A stretch of 54,067 nucleotides of DNA from Bacteroidales bacterium (GTDB lineage Bacteria > Bacteroidota > Bacteroidia > Bacteroidales > P3), in assembly GCA_017960475.1 (NCBI GenBank), contig JAGCZH010000015.1:1-54067 (forward strand). The letters run 5' to 3'. A program made the position numbers and the translations under genes. Numbering within the stretch: position 1 is the first letter of the stretch; every line of letters begins with the position of its first letter. Under the pieces are notes generated by a model. That model was not told the DNA's origin and did not search any database. It saw nothing but the letters and a program-made list of their open reading frames with translations. This document shows, one piece after another, positions 24,434-32,171 of the stretch.

Positions 24434-25738
24434 CTATTCTGTGAATTTGCACTCGAAGCGTCGTTCGTATTCCTCTATAAGCATGGGTTTGAAGTCAGGG
24501 TGTGCAATCTTTATGAGGTCTTCGGCTCTGTGTTGCAGTGTGCGTCCTTTGAGTCGCGCAATGCCATATTCGGTCACGATGTAGTCTACGTCGTTGCGCG
24601 AGGTGCTCACGGCGGCTCCTTCGGTGAGGAAGGGCTTGATGCGGGAAATGGTGCCTCCAGCCGCGGTGCTGGGCATGGCTATGATGGCTTTGCCTTCTCG
24701 AGCCAGTGAGGCGCCACGGATAAAGTCTACCTGTCCGCCGATGCCGCTATACTGGCGCATACCGATGGTTTCGCTGGCCACCTGACCCTGAAGGTCGACC
24801 TCAAGACATGAGTTGATGGATATCATTCGCTCGTTTTTAGCTATTACCAGCGGGCTGTTGACATAGTCGACAGGGTGGAACTCTATGTCGGGATTGTTGT
24901 CGACAAAGTCATAAAGTTCCTGCGAGCCCATAATGAATGTTACTACGGCCTTGCCACGGTGCAGCGTTTTGCGGCGTCCATTGATGACGCCAGCTTTCAT
25001 AAGGTCCATAACTCCGTTGGAGAACATCTCGCTGTGTATGCCGAGGTCTTTCTTGTCGGTGAGAGACTGCAGCACAGCGTCAGGTATGGCACCTATGCCT
25101 AGTTGCAATGTCGAGCCGTCGGCAACCAGCGAGGCACAGTTGTGACCGATGGCTAGCTCCACCTCCCCAGGCTCGGGCAGCTTAAGCTCCTGCAAAGGGT
25201 ATGAGCAGGGTATGATATGGTCCACCTGCGACACATGTATCATGGTGTCCCCATAGGTGAAGGGCATCTTGTCGTTTGTCTCCACAATGACTGTCTTGGC
25301 GGCGCGGATGGCGGCGCGTGCATAATCACAACTGACGCCTAGCGAACAATAGCCTTCATCGTTGGGCGGTGTGGTTTGGAACACTGCGACATCGCAGGGT
25401 ATGTCGTTGCCTATCATCGAGGGCACATCCTTGAAATAGGCTGGGAAAAAGTCTCCCTCGCGACGCTCCACAACCTCGCGTGAATTGGCGGAGAGGAAAT
25501 TGCTGACATGTCGGAAGTGTCCATAGCAGCGGGGTTTATAGCATGGGTTGTCACCCAGGGTGGTCATATGGAATATAAGTACGTCGTTGAAGTCTTCGCA
25601 GTGTTCGGCCAGTGTCTCTTGAATGAGATGAGGGGCTGCGGCGGCATGTCCCATAACAACACATTGTCCGTCGCGAATCTCTTTGATAGCCTCTAGAGGC
25701 TTCGATAATTTACGTTTGTAGTCTTCTTTCCAATTCAT
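24434..25738 (-). CDS. Acetyl-CoA hydrolase/transferase family CoA-transferase
   Basis: A 434-residue class I-type CoA-transferase of the acetyl-CoA hydrolase/transferase family (4-hydroxybutyrate or butyryl-CoA:acetate CoA-transferase type). The likely catalytic glutamate is Glu237 in GIHSEMFSNGVMDL, matching Glu238 of the characterised 4-hydroxybutyrate enzyme. The CoA-binding glycine loops GSTLQLGIGAIPDAVL and GIGGQVDFIRGA are conserved. Exact acyl specificity cannot be decided by eye. In fermentative Bacteroidales it would recycle CoA between acetate, succinate, butyrate or 4-hydroxybutyrate. The gene is isolated, flanked by a terminator and tRNAs. Confidence 0.9.
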   Translation of the reverse strand: MNWKEDYKRKLSKPLEAIKEIRDGQCVVMGHAAAAPHLIQETLAEHCEDFNDVLIFHMTTLGDNPCYKPRCYGHFRHVSNFLSANSREVVERREGDFFPAYFKDVPSMIGNDIPCDVAVFQTTPPNDEGYCSLGVSCDYARAAIRAAKTVIVETNDKMPFTYGDTMIHVSQVDHIIPCSYPLQELKLPEPGEVELAIGHNCASLVADGSTLQLGIGAIPDAVLQSLTDKKDLGIHSEMFSNGVMDLMKAGVINGRRKTLHRGKAVVTFIMGSQELYDFVDNNPDIEFHPVDYVNSPLVIAKNERMISINSCLEVDLQGQVASETIGMRQYSGIGGQVDFIRGASLAREGKAIIAMPSTAAGGTISRIKPFLTEGAAVSTSRNDVDYIVTEYGIARLKGRTLQHRAEDLIKIAHPDFKPMLIEEYERRFECKFTE

Positions 25739-25834
25739 TCTTCGTAATGATTATTGGTTGTCATATTGTGAATTGCTATCAAAACGCTGTTGCAGCGTCG
25801 CTTGTTGCTGCAGCATTGTCATTAAACGCAAATG

Positions 25835-25842
25835 CAAATTTA
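25835..25842 (-). promoter_or_regulatory. Candidate -7 element for the CoA-transferase gene
   Basis: The minus strand reads TAAATTTG, a full TAnnTTTG match, about 97 nt upstream of the start codon. No -33 box is visible. The leader would contain GC-rich hairpins around 25790-25815 (CGCTG-TTG-CAGCG). Confidence 0.35.
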
Positions 25843-25973
25843 CGATATTATTTTTGTTTGTATGGGCGAGAGAGTAAAAATTGTTTTGTTTTATTCTCTA
25901 TCTCTGACAGGGTATGACTCGAAAAAGATTTCAAATAATGACTAATTCAGGAAGAGTAAGTCTAATTACCAAC

Positions 25974-26008
25974 AAAAAAGGAACACTCCGATGTGTGTTC
26001 CTTTTTTT
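25974..26008 (-). terminator. Terminator after tRNA-Arg
   Basis: GGAACAC (25980-25986) and GTGTTCC (25995-26001) form a 7-bp stem with an 8-nt loop; A and T runs flank both sides, giving TTTTTT on the minus strand. It follows the tRNA-Arg gene closely. Confidence 0.85.
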
Positions 26009-26009
26009 G

Positions 26010-26083
26010 TGACCCTGCTGCGATTCGAACGCAGGACCTACTGCTTAGAAGGCAGTTGCTCTATCCAGCTGAGCTACGGGGCC
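26010..26083 (-). tRNA. tRNA-Arg (anticodon TCT)
   Basis: 74 nt on the minus strand. The anticodon arm is ACTGC-CTTCTAA-GCAGT, with TCT reading AGA codons. The D arm (GCTCAGCTGGATAGAGC) and T arm (TCCTGCGTTCGAATCGCAGCA region) are standard. The acceptor stem has one C-A mismatch and one G-T pair. CCA is not encoded. It is the last of a three-tRNA group read in the minus direction. Confidence 0.95.
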
Positions 26084-26090
26084 ATCACTA

Positions 26091-26116
26091 AATAAAAAAA
26101 GCTAACTTTCGTTAGC
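26091..26116 (-). terminator. Terminator-like hairpin between tRNA-Pro and tRNA-Arg
   Basis: On the minus strand GCTAAC-GAAA-GTTAGC forms a 6-bp stem with a GAAA tetraloop followed by seven T residues. It could partly terminate the tRNA transcript before tRNA-Arg. Confidence 0.7.
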
Positions 26117-26124
26117 CCCTGCGG

Positions 26125-26199
26125 TCGGGATAGCAAGATTCGAACTTGCGACCTCCTGCTCCCAAAGCAGGCGCGATAACCGGACTACGCTATATCCCG
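26125..26199 (-). tRNA. tRNA-Pro (anticodon TGG)
   Basis: 75 nt on the minus strand. The acceptor stem CGGGATA pairs fully with TATCCCG and is followed by A73. The anticodon arm is CCTGC-TTTGGGA-GCAGG with TGG. The T arm contains the expected GTTCGAATC. CCA is not encoded. Confidence 0.95.
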
Positions 26200-26213
26200 T
26201 GTCTCACTTCTTG

Positions 26214-26301
26214 CGGAGAAGGGGGGATTCGAACCCCCGGTACCCTAATCGAGTACGACAGTTTAGCAAACTGTTGGTTTCAGCCACTCACCCACCTCTC
26301 C
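26214..26301 (-). tRNA. tRNA-Ser (anticodon GCT)
   Basis: 88 nt on the minus strand with a long variable arm (CGTACTCGATTAGGGTACCG), as in serine tRNAs. The anticodon arm is ACAGT-TTGCTAA-ACTGT with GCT, reading AGC and AGU. The acceptor stem GGAGAGG pairs with CTTCTCC and the discriminator is G73, as expected for serine. It is the promoter-proximal member of the group. Confidence 0.95.
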
Positions 26302-26370
26302 GTGGTCAATGTTGAATATCTTTGTTCCGCATTACGAAACAGATGTTTCTTTCCTCATTGAAATCGGCTG

Positions 26371-26401
26371 CAAAAGTACTAACTTTTTGCAACCTGACAA
26401 A
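26371..26401 (-). promoter_or_regulatory. Promoter of the tRNA-Ser/Pro/Arg group
   Basis: On the minus strand TTTG (26401-26398), a spacer of exactly 19 bp, then TACTTTTG (26378-26371): a full match to the Bacteroidota consensus. The predicted start is near 26364, about 63 nt upstream of tRNA-Ser. Confidence 0.85.
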
Positions 26402-26436
26402 ATTTTTTTTCTTTTTAGTTGAAAAAGGAATAAAAA

Positions 26437-27183
26437 CTATTGCTTCTTGGCTTGATTTGCAACGCTTTCCATTTTCTTGCGAATTTCTTCCTGGTCTCCC
26501 AAAAAGAATTCTTTTTCCAGCTCCATTTGTTCGTTAAATTCGAAAATATAGGGCACAGCGGTAGGTATGTTGAACTTGATAATCTCCTCATTTGTCATGC
26601 CTCGCAGCTCTTTGACAATACCTCTCAGACTGTTGCCATGTGCCACAACAAGGAGTGTGTCGTATTTCTCGAACGACGGCAGGATGACGCCTTTGTAGTA
26701 TGGCATAAGTCGAGCGATGGTGTCTTTTAGCGACTCGGTGAGGGGAATTTCGTTGTCAGGTATCTCTTTGTAGCGTGGGTCCATTCGGGGACTGCGTTCG
26801 TCGTGCATATCCAATGCTGGGGGTTGCACATCGAAACTGCGCCGCCACAGCAACACTTGGTCGTCACCATATTTTTTCGCCGTGTCAGCTTTGTTGAGTC
26901 CTTGTATGGCACCATAGCTTTTCTCGTTCAGTCGCCAGCTTTTTTCGACAGGGAGGTAGTCCATATCCATGGCTTCAAGCACTTGGTTGAGAGTACGTAC
27001 GGCTCTTTTTAGATATGAGGTGTAGCATATCTCAGGTTTATAGCCTTCGCTTTTGAGCAATCTACCTGCCTCGTAGGCCTCTTGTCTGCCATACTCGGTG
27101 AGGTCTACATCGGTCCAGCCGGTAAAAAGATTCAGTTTATTCCATTCACTTTCGCCGTGACGTACAAGAATGAGTTTTTTCAT
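26437..27183 (-). CDS. gpmA: 2,3-bisphosphoglycerate-dependent phosphoglycerate mutase
   Basis: Interconverts 3- and 2-phosphoglycerate in glycolysis. The 248-residue protein has the phosphohistidine motif LVRHGESEWNKLNLFTGW at the N-terminus, the ERRYGAIQG-like ekSYGAIQGLNK segment, and the second histidine in VVAHGNSLRGIVKEL. A lysine-rich tail ends the protein. It lies 91 nt downstream of lgt on the same strand and precedes the tRNA promoter. Confidence 0.96.
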   Translation of the reverse strand: MKKLILVRHGESEWNKLNLFTGWTDVDLTEYGRQEAYEAGRLLKSEGYKPEICYTSYLKRAVRTLNQVLEAMDMDYLPVEKSWRLNEKSYGAIQGLNKADTAKKYGDDQVLLWRRSFDVQPPALDMHDERSPRMDPRYKEIPDNEIPLTESLKDTIARLMPYYKGVILPSFEKYDTLLVVAHGNSLRGIVKELRGMTNEEIIKFNIPTAVPYIFEFNEQMELEKEFFLGDQEEIRKKMESVANQAKKQ

Positions 27184-27274
27184 GAATGAATATATGTAAT
27201 GTGATTAGAATTAAGATTGTTTGTGAAATAGACTCTTAATATCCAGATTGGTCAAGCTCTGCCCCCCCGTCCCT

Positions 27275-28162
27275 TTATTTCTTCCCTTTCTGGAAATCGA
27301 AAACTTTGTCACCTTTCTTCATGATTATTTTGTCACTGAATATGCCTTTGTATGCCATTATGCATACCAGTGCCCCAAGAACTATGAAGGGGATGCTAAG
27401 CCATTGTCCCATGTCGAGGGTCATGCTCTTTTCAAAATTCACTTGCTCCTCCTTGACAAACTCGATAAGGAATCGGGCGCTAAACAATGCTATGAGCCAC
27501 CATCCAAATACGGCGCCAGGCAACAGTTTTCCGTCTTTGCGACGATAAACGAGTATGCAGACAATGAAGATGATAAGATAACTCAACGACTCATATATTT
27601 GTGTTGGATGTTTTGGCATGGTCTCGTTGTTGCGTTCGAAGACAACGCCCCATGGTAGATCGGTGGCGACACCATAAATCTCGCTGTTGAAGAGGTTGCC
27701 GAGACGTATGAAGGCACCACCGAGAGCAATAATGATGACAAGGCGGTCTACAACCCAGATGGGATTGATTCTGTGTTTGCGCCAGAAGAGCCAGAGAGCA
27801 ATGAGTATGCCTATTGCGGCACCATGGCTGGCAAGACCTTCATAGCCTGTGAACTTCCAACCTTCTGGTGTGTGCCCGAAGGGGAGTATCATCTCTATCC
27901 AGTGTCCGTCGCTGAGGTAGTAGCCAGGCTCATAGAAAAGACAATGTCCGAGTCGAGCACCTATCAATACGGCAAGAAATATGTATACAAGCAGTGAGTC
28001 GAGGTATTTTATCTCTACTTTCTCGCGTTTGTACATCTTGGACAGTATCAAGTATCCCATAAGGAATGCCAAAAGAAATCCCAGTGAGTACCAACGCACA
28101 CCGAACGACCCGATATGGAATATTATCGGGTCGACATTCCAATGTATTGAGGAGAGTAGCAT
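27275..28162 (-). CDS. lgt: Prolipoprotein diacylglyceryl transferase Lgt
   Basis: Transfers diacylglyceryl from phosphatidylglycerol to the lipobox cysteine of preprolipoproteins, the first step of lipoprotein maturation. The integral-membrane protein has about seven hydrophobic spans and the signature GARLGHCLFYEP, then GLASHGAAIGI and RLGNLFNSEIYG. I prefer the ATG at 28162 (MLLSSIHWNVDP, 295 residues), because the frame upstream to 28204 adds a non-conserved stretch; that longer form would start only 7 nt after rny. Many lipoprotein substrates are encoded in this window. Confidence 0.94.
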   Translation of the reverse strand: MLLSSIHWNVDPIIFHIGSFGVRWYSLGFLLAFLMGYLILSKMYKREKVEIKYLDSLLVYIFLAVLIGARLGHCLFYEPGYYLSDGHWIEMILPFGHTPEGWKFTGYEGLASHGAAIGILIALWLFWRKHRINPIWVVDRLVIIIALGGAFIRLGNLFNSEIYGVATDLPWGVVFERNNETMPKHPTQIYESLSYLIIFIVCILVYRRKDGKLLPGAVFGWWLIALFSARFLIEFVKEEQVNFEKSMTLDMGQWLSIPFIVLGALVCIMAYKGIFSDKIIMKKGDKVFDFQKGKK

Positions 28163-28211
28163 TGTATTATCTTTTACGGATATAACAGGTGTTGGCGCTG
28201 CCAATCATCGC

Positions 28212-29753
28212 TTATTTTGCGTAGTTGACGGCACGGGTTTCGCGTATCACTGTGACTTTGATCTGTCCAGGATATGTCATCTCGCTTTGGATTTGGCGTG
28301 ACAGGTCGTAGCTGAGTTTGTTGGCTTCGACGTCGCTGACTTTCTCGGCACCAACGATGACGCGGAGTTCGCGGCCGGCCTGGATGGCGTAAGTTTTCAC
28401 CACTCCTGGGTAGGTCATGGCCATCTCTTCAAGTTTGTTGAGGCGGTTGATATAGGCTTCGACCACTTCGCGGCGTGCTCCGGGGCGTGCTCCACTGATG
28501 GCGTCGCATACCTGAATAATGGGAGAGAGGAGGCTGGTCATCTCTGTCTCGTCGTGGTGAGCTCCGATGGCGTTGCAAACGTCGGGGTGCTCTTTGTATT
28601 TCTCTGCCAGTTTCATGCCTAAGATTGCATGTGGCAGGTCGGGTTCGTTTTCTGGCACTTTGCCTATGTCGTGGAGTAGACCGGCGCGTTTGGCGAGTTT
28701 TGGATTGAGACCCAGCTCCGATGCCATTGTCGCTGCCAGATTGGCAACTTCACGGCTGTGCTGGAGTAGGTTCTGACCATAAGAGGAACGATATTTCATG
28801 CGTCCCACCATGCGCATAAGCTCATGGTTCATATTTAGAATGCCAAGGTCTATACAGGTGCGTTTACCCACTTCGACAATCTCTTGCTCAATCTGTTTAC
28901 GTGTCTTGGCAACAACTTCCTCGATACGGGCGGGGTGGATGCGGCCGTCGGTGACGAGTTTGTGGAGTGAGAGACGCGCAATCTCGCGGCGTATAGGATC
29001 GAAACCTGAGAGGATGATGGCGTCGGGTGAGTCGTCGATGATGACTTCGACACCGGTGAGCGACTCAAGGGTACGTATGTTGCGGCCTTCACGACCGATA
29101 ATGCGTCCTTTGACCTCCTCGTTCTCGAGGTTGAAGACGCTAACGGTGTTCTCTATTGCATGCTCTGTCGCGGTACGCTGAATGGACTCGATAACAATCT
29201 TCTTGGCTTGTTCGTTGGCGGTCATTTTGGCTTCTTCGACAATGTCCATTATCGAGTTGCTTGCTTCGGCTTTGGCCTCTTCTGTCATGGTGTCGATGAG
29301 GTGCTGTTTGGCCTCTTCGGCTGTCATATTGGCTATATGCTCAAGTTTTTCGATACTCTCTTTGTAGATCTTCTCGGTCTCAGCCTTACGTTTGTTAAGT
29401 ACCTCTATTTGTCCGTTGAGGTTCTCGCTGGCTGTCTTAAGTTCGTTGCTTTTCTTTTGCAACTCTTCAACCTTCTGTGCCAACGACTGCTCGCGCTGTT
29501 TCATCTTTTGCTCGGCGGACTGCAGCTTGCTGTTGCGTTCTGCCACTTGCTTGTCGTATTCGCTTTTCATCTGCAAGTATTTCTCTTTGGCTTGCAGTAT
29601 TTTGTCTTTTTTTATCACTTCGCCTTTCTCTTCGGCGTCCTTTAGTACTTGCTGACTCTTGCTCAGCAACTTGTTGCGTAGGACAGTGGTTGTGGCTCCG
29701 ATTCCTGCGGCGACACCTACAACGAGTCCAATGATAATCATTAATATTTCCAT
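28212..29753 (-). CDS. rny: Ribonuclease Y
   Basis: Endoribonuclease that begins mRNA decay at the inner membrane. The 513-residue length is typical. An N-terminal helix (about 4-26) is followed by a long Glu/Lys-rich coiled coil (about 30-190), a KH RNA-binding domain ([22 protein letters not shown]), and an HD phosphodiesterase domain with [10 protein letters not shown] and AIGAHHDE. It lies downstream of the 6S-like RNA and upstream of lgt. Confidence 0.96.
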   Translation of the reverse strand: MEILMIIIGLVVGVAAGIGATTTVLRNKLLSKSQQVLKDAEEKGEVIKKDKILQAKEKYLQMKSEYDKQVAERNSKLQSAEQKMKQREQSLAQKVEELQKKSNELKTASENLNGQIEVLNKRKAETEKIYKESIEKLEHIANMTAEEAKQHLIDTMTEEAKAEASNSIMDIVEEAKMTANEQAKKIVIESIQRTATEHAIENTVSVFNLENEEVKGRIIGREGRNIRTLESLTGVEVIIDDSPDAIILSGFDPIRREIARLSLHKLVTDGRIHPARIEEVVAKTRKQIEQEIVEVGKRTCIDLGILNMNHELMRMVGRMKYRSSYGQNLLQHSREVANLAATMASELGLNPKLAKRAGLLHDIGKVPENEPDLPHAILGMKLAEKYKEHPDVCNAIGAHHDETEMTSLLSPIIQVCDAISGARPGARREVVEAYINRLNKLEEMAMTYPGVVKTYAIQAGRELRVIVGAEKVSDVEANKLSYDLSRQIQSEMTYPGQIKVTVIRETRAVNYAK

Positions 29754-29823
29754 GGTTTAGATAAAGTGTGTTTTTGTGGAACACGTGGCAGAACAGGAGT
29801 GACTCTTTCTCGTTGGTTCTCAT

Positions 29824-30009
29824 AAAAAACCTGCACCGCTACCCTCCGAGAGTTATGGTAAACTCTGATAATATAGGATTTGAGCGCCGGGTGTATCAGC
29901 TTTTTTTGCCGTGAACGGTCTTGCGACCGTTGGCATACCTACCCACCCATGAGCAGACTCGGTTTGTAAATGGTGTTGAGTTTACAAACTGTTTTGGGTG
30001 GGGTGCAGG
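29824..30009 (-). ncRNA. ssrS: Probable 6S RNA
   Basis: On the minus strand a ~185-nt structured RNA runs from CCTGCACC (30009-30002) to GGTGCAGG (29837-29830), which pair fully, then ACCC/GGGT extend the closing stem, and a six-T run ends it. Inside are a 9-bp hairpin GTTTGTAAA/TTTACAAAC (29989-29962), a long terminal stem ending in AACGGTC-GCAA-GACCGTT (29931-29914), and a 3'-side AGAGTT-AACTCT hairpin in the central region. Closing stem, central bubble and long terminal stem match 6S RNA, which binds RNA polymerase. Its place next to zapA, also seen for ssrS in proteobacteria, supports this. The 5' arm overlaps the last 28 nt of zapA. The exact 5' end is not known. Confidence 0.7.
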
Positions 30010-30287
30010 CTGTTCTCCAAGACGGTGTCTATCTCCGTCAGTTTGTCTATCAATCGATTGTCTTTGTATTGCAGACTGTCTTTTGTCTTGTTGAGCTCTG
30101 CCACTTGCATTAACGCCACCATAGCCAAAAGGTCTTGGTTGTCACGGTGGCTGAACTGTTTTTTGAACATACGGGCATGGGAGTCGATAAGAGCCGCGGC
30201 GTCGCGCAGGTGTCTCTCCTCTTCGGCGGCAATCGACAATTTATAGTTGCGTTCCAATATGCTCACTGTGACAGATATGTTTTCCAT
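29982..30287 (-). CDS. zapA: Cell division protein ZapA
   Basis: ZapA crosslinks FtsZ filaments at the division site. The 101-residue protein begins with the globular part (ISVTVSILERNYKLSIAAEEERHLRDAAALI) and ends in a coiled-coil helix (MVALMQVAELNKTKDSL...). It lies 40 nt after a ZapB-like coiled-coil gene. Its stop codon TAA (29984-29982) lies inside a hairpin of the adjacent 6S-like RNA, so the 3' end of the coding sequence doubles as RNA structure. Confidence 0.9.
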   Translation of the reverse strand: MENISVTVSILERNYKLSIAAEEERHLRDAAALIDSHARMFKKQFSHRDNQDLLAMVALMQVAELNKTKDSLQYKDNRLIDKLTEIDTVLENSLHPTQNSL

Positions 30288-30327
30288 TTATTTTGTGTAT
30301 AATGCAAAAAAACGGTGCCTTCGCTCT

Positions 30328-30621
30328 TTAACTTATGTCGTTTAACAACGATAGGCTTTTGTCAATATTTCGGATCATTTGATTGATCTTGAGTTTTATT
30401 TCTGCTGAATCGCCCTTGTCTACAAGCGTATTCCTTATTTTTAAAATTTGTGTTTCTTCTTTTAGTTGTGATATTTTTTTTTCTTGCTGTTTTATGTTTT
30501 CGGCCTGCTCTTCGTTCCGCTCTTTTAACTGCATCACCTGACTCTTGAGCATCTCGTTCTGCTCAATAAGTTGGCGTATCTTGTATTCAATGCCGCTAAG
30601 AGTTGTTTCGAAGTCGAACAT
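30328..30621 (-). CDS. Coiled-coil protein, ZapB-like
   Basis: A 97-residue, almost entirely helical protein with heptad leucines/isoleucines and many Glu, Gln and Lys (about residues 8-65), followed by a shorter C-terminal helix. It has no signal peptide. Small coiled-coil partners encoded directly before zapA suggest a ZapB-like role in organising the Z-ring, but sequence similarity to E. coli ZapB is too weak to assert identity. It is the first gene after a well-formed promoter at 30721-30751, so it heads the zapA/6S/rny unit. Confidence 0.7.
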   Translation of the reverse strand: MFDFETTLSGIEYKIRQLIEQNEMLKSQVMQLKERNEEQAENIKQQEKKISQLKEETQILKIRNTLVDKGDSAEIKLKINQMIRNIDKSLSLLNDIS

Positions 30622-30720
30622 TGTGTTGCATTTTTTTCTCGGAATACATCTCAGGAAGATGTCAGACCTTGTTTGTTATTATGTTATATTATATTTTGTT
30701 AGTCTCTGCCAATAAACGTG

Positions 30721-30751
30721 CAAAGTTACACAGATTATTGAAATGGGCAAA
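30721..30751 (-). promoter_or_regulatory. Promoter of the ZapB-like/zapA unit
   Basis: On the minus strand TTTG (30751-30748), a 19-bp spacer and TAACTTTG (30728-30721) give a full consensus match. The predicted start near 30714 leaves a leader of about 93 nt before the ATG at 30621. Confidence 0.85.
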
Positions 30752-30801
30752 ATTATTTTGTCTGTTTTTTGTAGAGATTAATATATCTAACAGATTGATA
30801 G

Positions 30802-32013
30802 TTATTTAATATTTAAGTTGTGACCCATGCGTTCTTGCTTGGTCTTAAGATATTTCTCGTTGTATTTGTTGGGTTCGATGATTATTGGCATTGTTTCAAC
30901 GATTTCCAGACCATAGCCTTCCAGACCATTGCGCTTCACCGGATTATTGGTGATGAGGCGCATTTTGTTGACGCCTAAGTCACGCAGTATTTGTGCTCCT
31001 ATGCCATAGTCACGTTCGTCGGCTTTGAACCCCAGTTTGATATTGGCTTCGACAGTGTCAAGCCCCAATTCCTGAAGATGATAGGCTTTGAGTTTGTTGA
31101 CAAGTCCTATGCCTCGGCCTTCTTGACTCATGTAAAGTATAAGACCTTTACCTTCTTTCTCTACCATCTGCATGGCTTGGTGGAGTTGATGACCGCAGTC
31201 GCATTTGCAGGAACCGAAAATATCGCCTGTGGCGCAACTGGAGTGGACTCTGACCATTATGGGTTCGCCATCTTTCCATTCACCTTTTTTCAGTGCCAGA
31301 TGCGTGGCTCCGTTGTCAAGTTGGGTGTAGGCAATAAGTTGGAAGTTACCCCATTCGGTAGGGAGGAAGACCTCTTCTTCTTTCCTTATCATGGTTTCGT
31401 GTGCCACACGATAGGAGATTAGGTCTTTGATGGTGACTATCTTTAGGTTGAATTTCTTTGCCACTTCCTGCAACTGTGGCATGCGTGCCATAGTGCCGTC
31501 GTCGTTGATGATTTCTATCAGAGCGGCGCAGGGCTTGAGTCCTGCCAGACGTGCCAGGTCTATAGAGGCTTCGGTGTGACCGGCGCGAACCAAAACACCC
31601 CCGTTGCGTGCACGCAACGGATTGATGTGGCCTGGACGGCCCAAATCATTGGCGGTTGTGTTTTCGTCGGCTAGCGCTTTGATGGTCATGGCTCGGTCGT
31701 ACATGCTTACACCTGTTGTGCAGCCATGACCTAGAAGATCTACAGTGACAGTGAAGGGGGTCCCTAACAACGATGTGTTGTCGTGCACCTGCATGTCAAG
31801 GTTGAGTTCGTGGCAACGGTCTTCGGTGATGGGCGCGCATAGTACACCACGTCCATATTTGAGCATGAAATTCACTTTCTCTGGAGTGATTTTTTCGGCT
31901 GCAACAATGAAATCCCCTTCGTTCTCGCGGTCTTCATCGTCTACGACTATCACGAATTTGCCCTCTTTGAAATCTTCTATTGCTTCTTCTATTGTGTTGA
32001 GTTTAAAATCCAT
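30802..32013 (-). CDS. ribBA: Bifunctional DHBP synthase / GTP cyclohydrolase II (RibBA)
   Basis: Performs two riboflavin-pathway entry reactions: ribulose-5-phosphate to dihydroxybutanone phosphate (N-terminal RibB half, about 1-200) and GTP ring opening (C-terminal RibA half). The N-terminal half shows [13 protein letters not shown] and [16 protein letters not shown]; the C-terminal half has zinc cysteines in [19 protein letters not shown] and [10 protein letters not shown]. At 403 residues it has the normal length. A 20-bp perfect palindrome (31601-31620) lies inside the conserved LRARNGG coding stretch. No FMN riboswitch is visible upstream. Confidence 0.96.
   Translation of the reverse strand: MDFKLNTIEEAIEDFKEGKFVIVVDDEDRENEGDFIVAAEKITPEKVNFMLKYGRGVLCAPITEDRCHELNLDMQVHDNTSLLGTPFTVTVDLLGHGCTTGVSMYDRAMTIKALADENTTANDLGRPGHINPLRARNGGVLVRAGHTEASIDLARLAGLKPCAALIEIINDDGTMARMPQLQEVAKKFNLKIVTIKDLISYRVAHETMIRKEEEVFLPTEWGNFQLIAYTQLDNGATHLALKKGEWKDGEPIMVRVHSSCATGDIFGSCKCDCGHQLHQAMQMVEKEGKGLILYMSQEGRGIGLVNKLKAYHLQELGLDTVEANIKLGFKADERDYGIGAQILRDLGVNKMRLITNNPVKRNGLEGYGLEIVETMPIIIEPNKYNEKYLKTKQERMGHNLNIK
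31601..31620. repeat. Perfect 20-bp palindrome inside ribBA
   Basis: CCGTTGCGTG directly followed by its reverse complement CACGCAACGG. It codes for part of a conserved RibB motif, so protein constraint may explain most of it. Confidence 0.6.
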
Positions 32014-32053
32014 ATAAAAAATACAAAGTAATATATATATTATTAGAAATCTG

Positions 32054-32061
32054 CAAAGTTA
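32054..32061 (-). promoter_or_regulatory. Candidate -7 element for ribBA
   Basis: The minus strand reads TAACTTTG, a full TAnnTTTG match, 41 nt upstream of the ribBA ATG. The expected -33 box is not obvious because the upstream sequence is a poly-A/T tract. Confidence 0.45.
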
Positions 32062-32171
32062 CATTTTTTTTTCGAAAGAGGGAATATCGATTCTAATTGT
32101 GTTCTTTACAGTGTGATAAAACCAGATGATTTAAGTGGATATATGCTTGGGTACTTAACGATTGTTATTAT

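Noticed and set aside
25790..25835. GC-rich hairpins in the CoA-transferase leader as a riboswitch
   Set aside because: The hairpins are short (CGCTG/CAGCG) and no known riboswitch core is visible.
29467..29823. A 118-codon minus-strand frame overlapping the start of rny
   Set aside because: It is out of frame with RNase Y, whose start and domains are clear, and it begins at the 6S-like RNA terminator.
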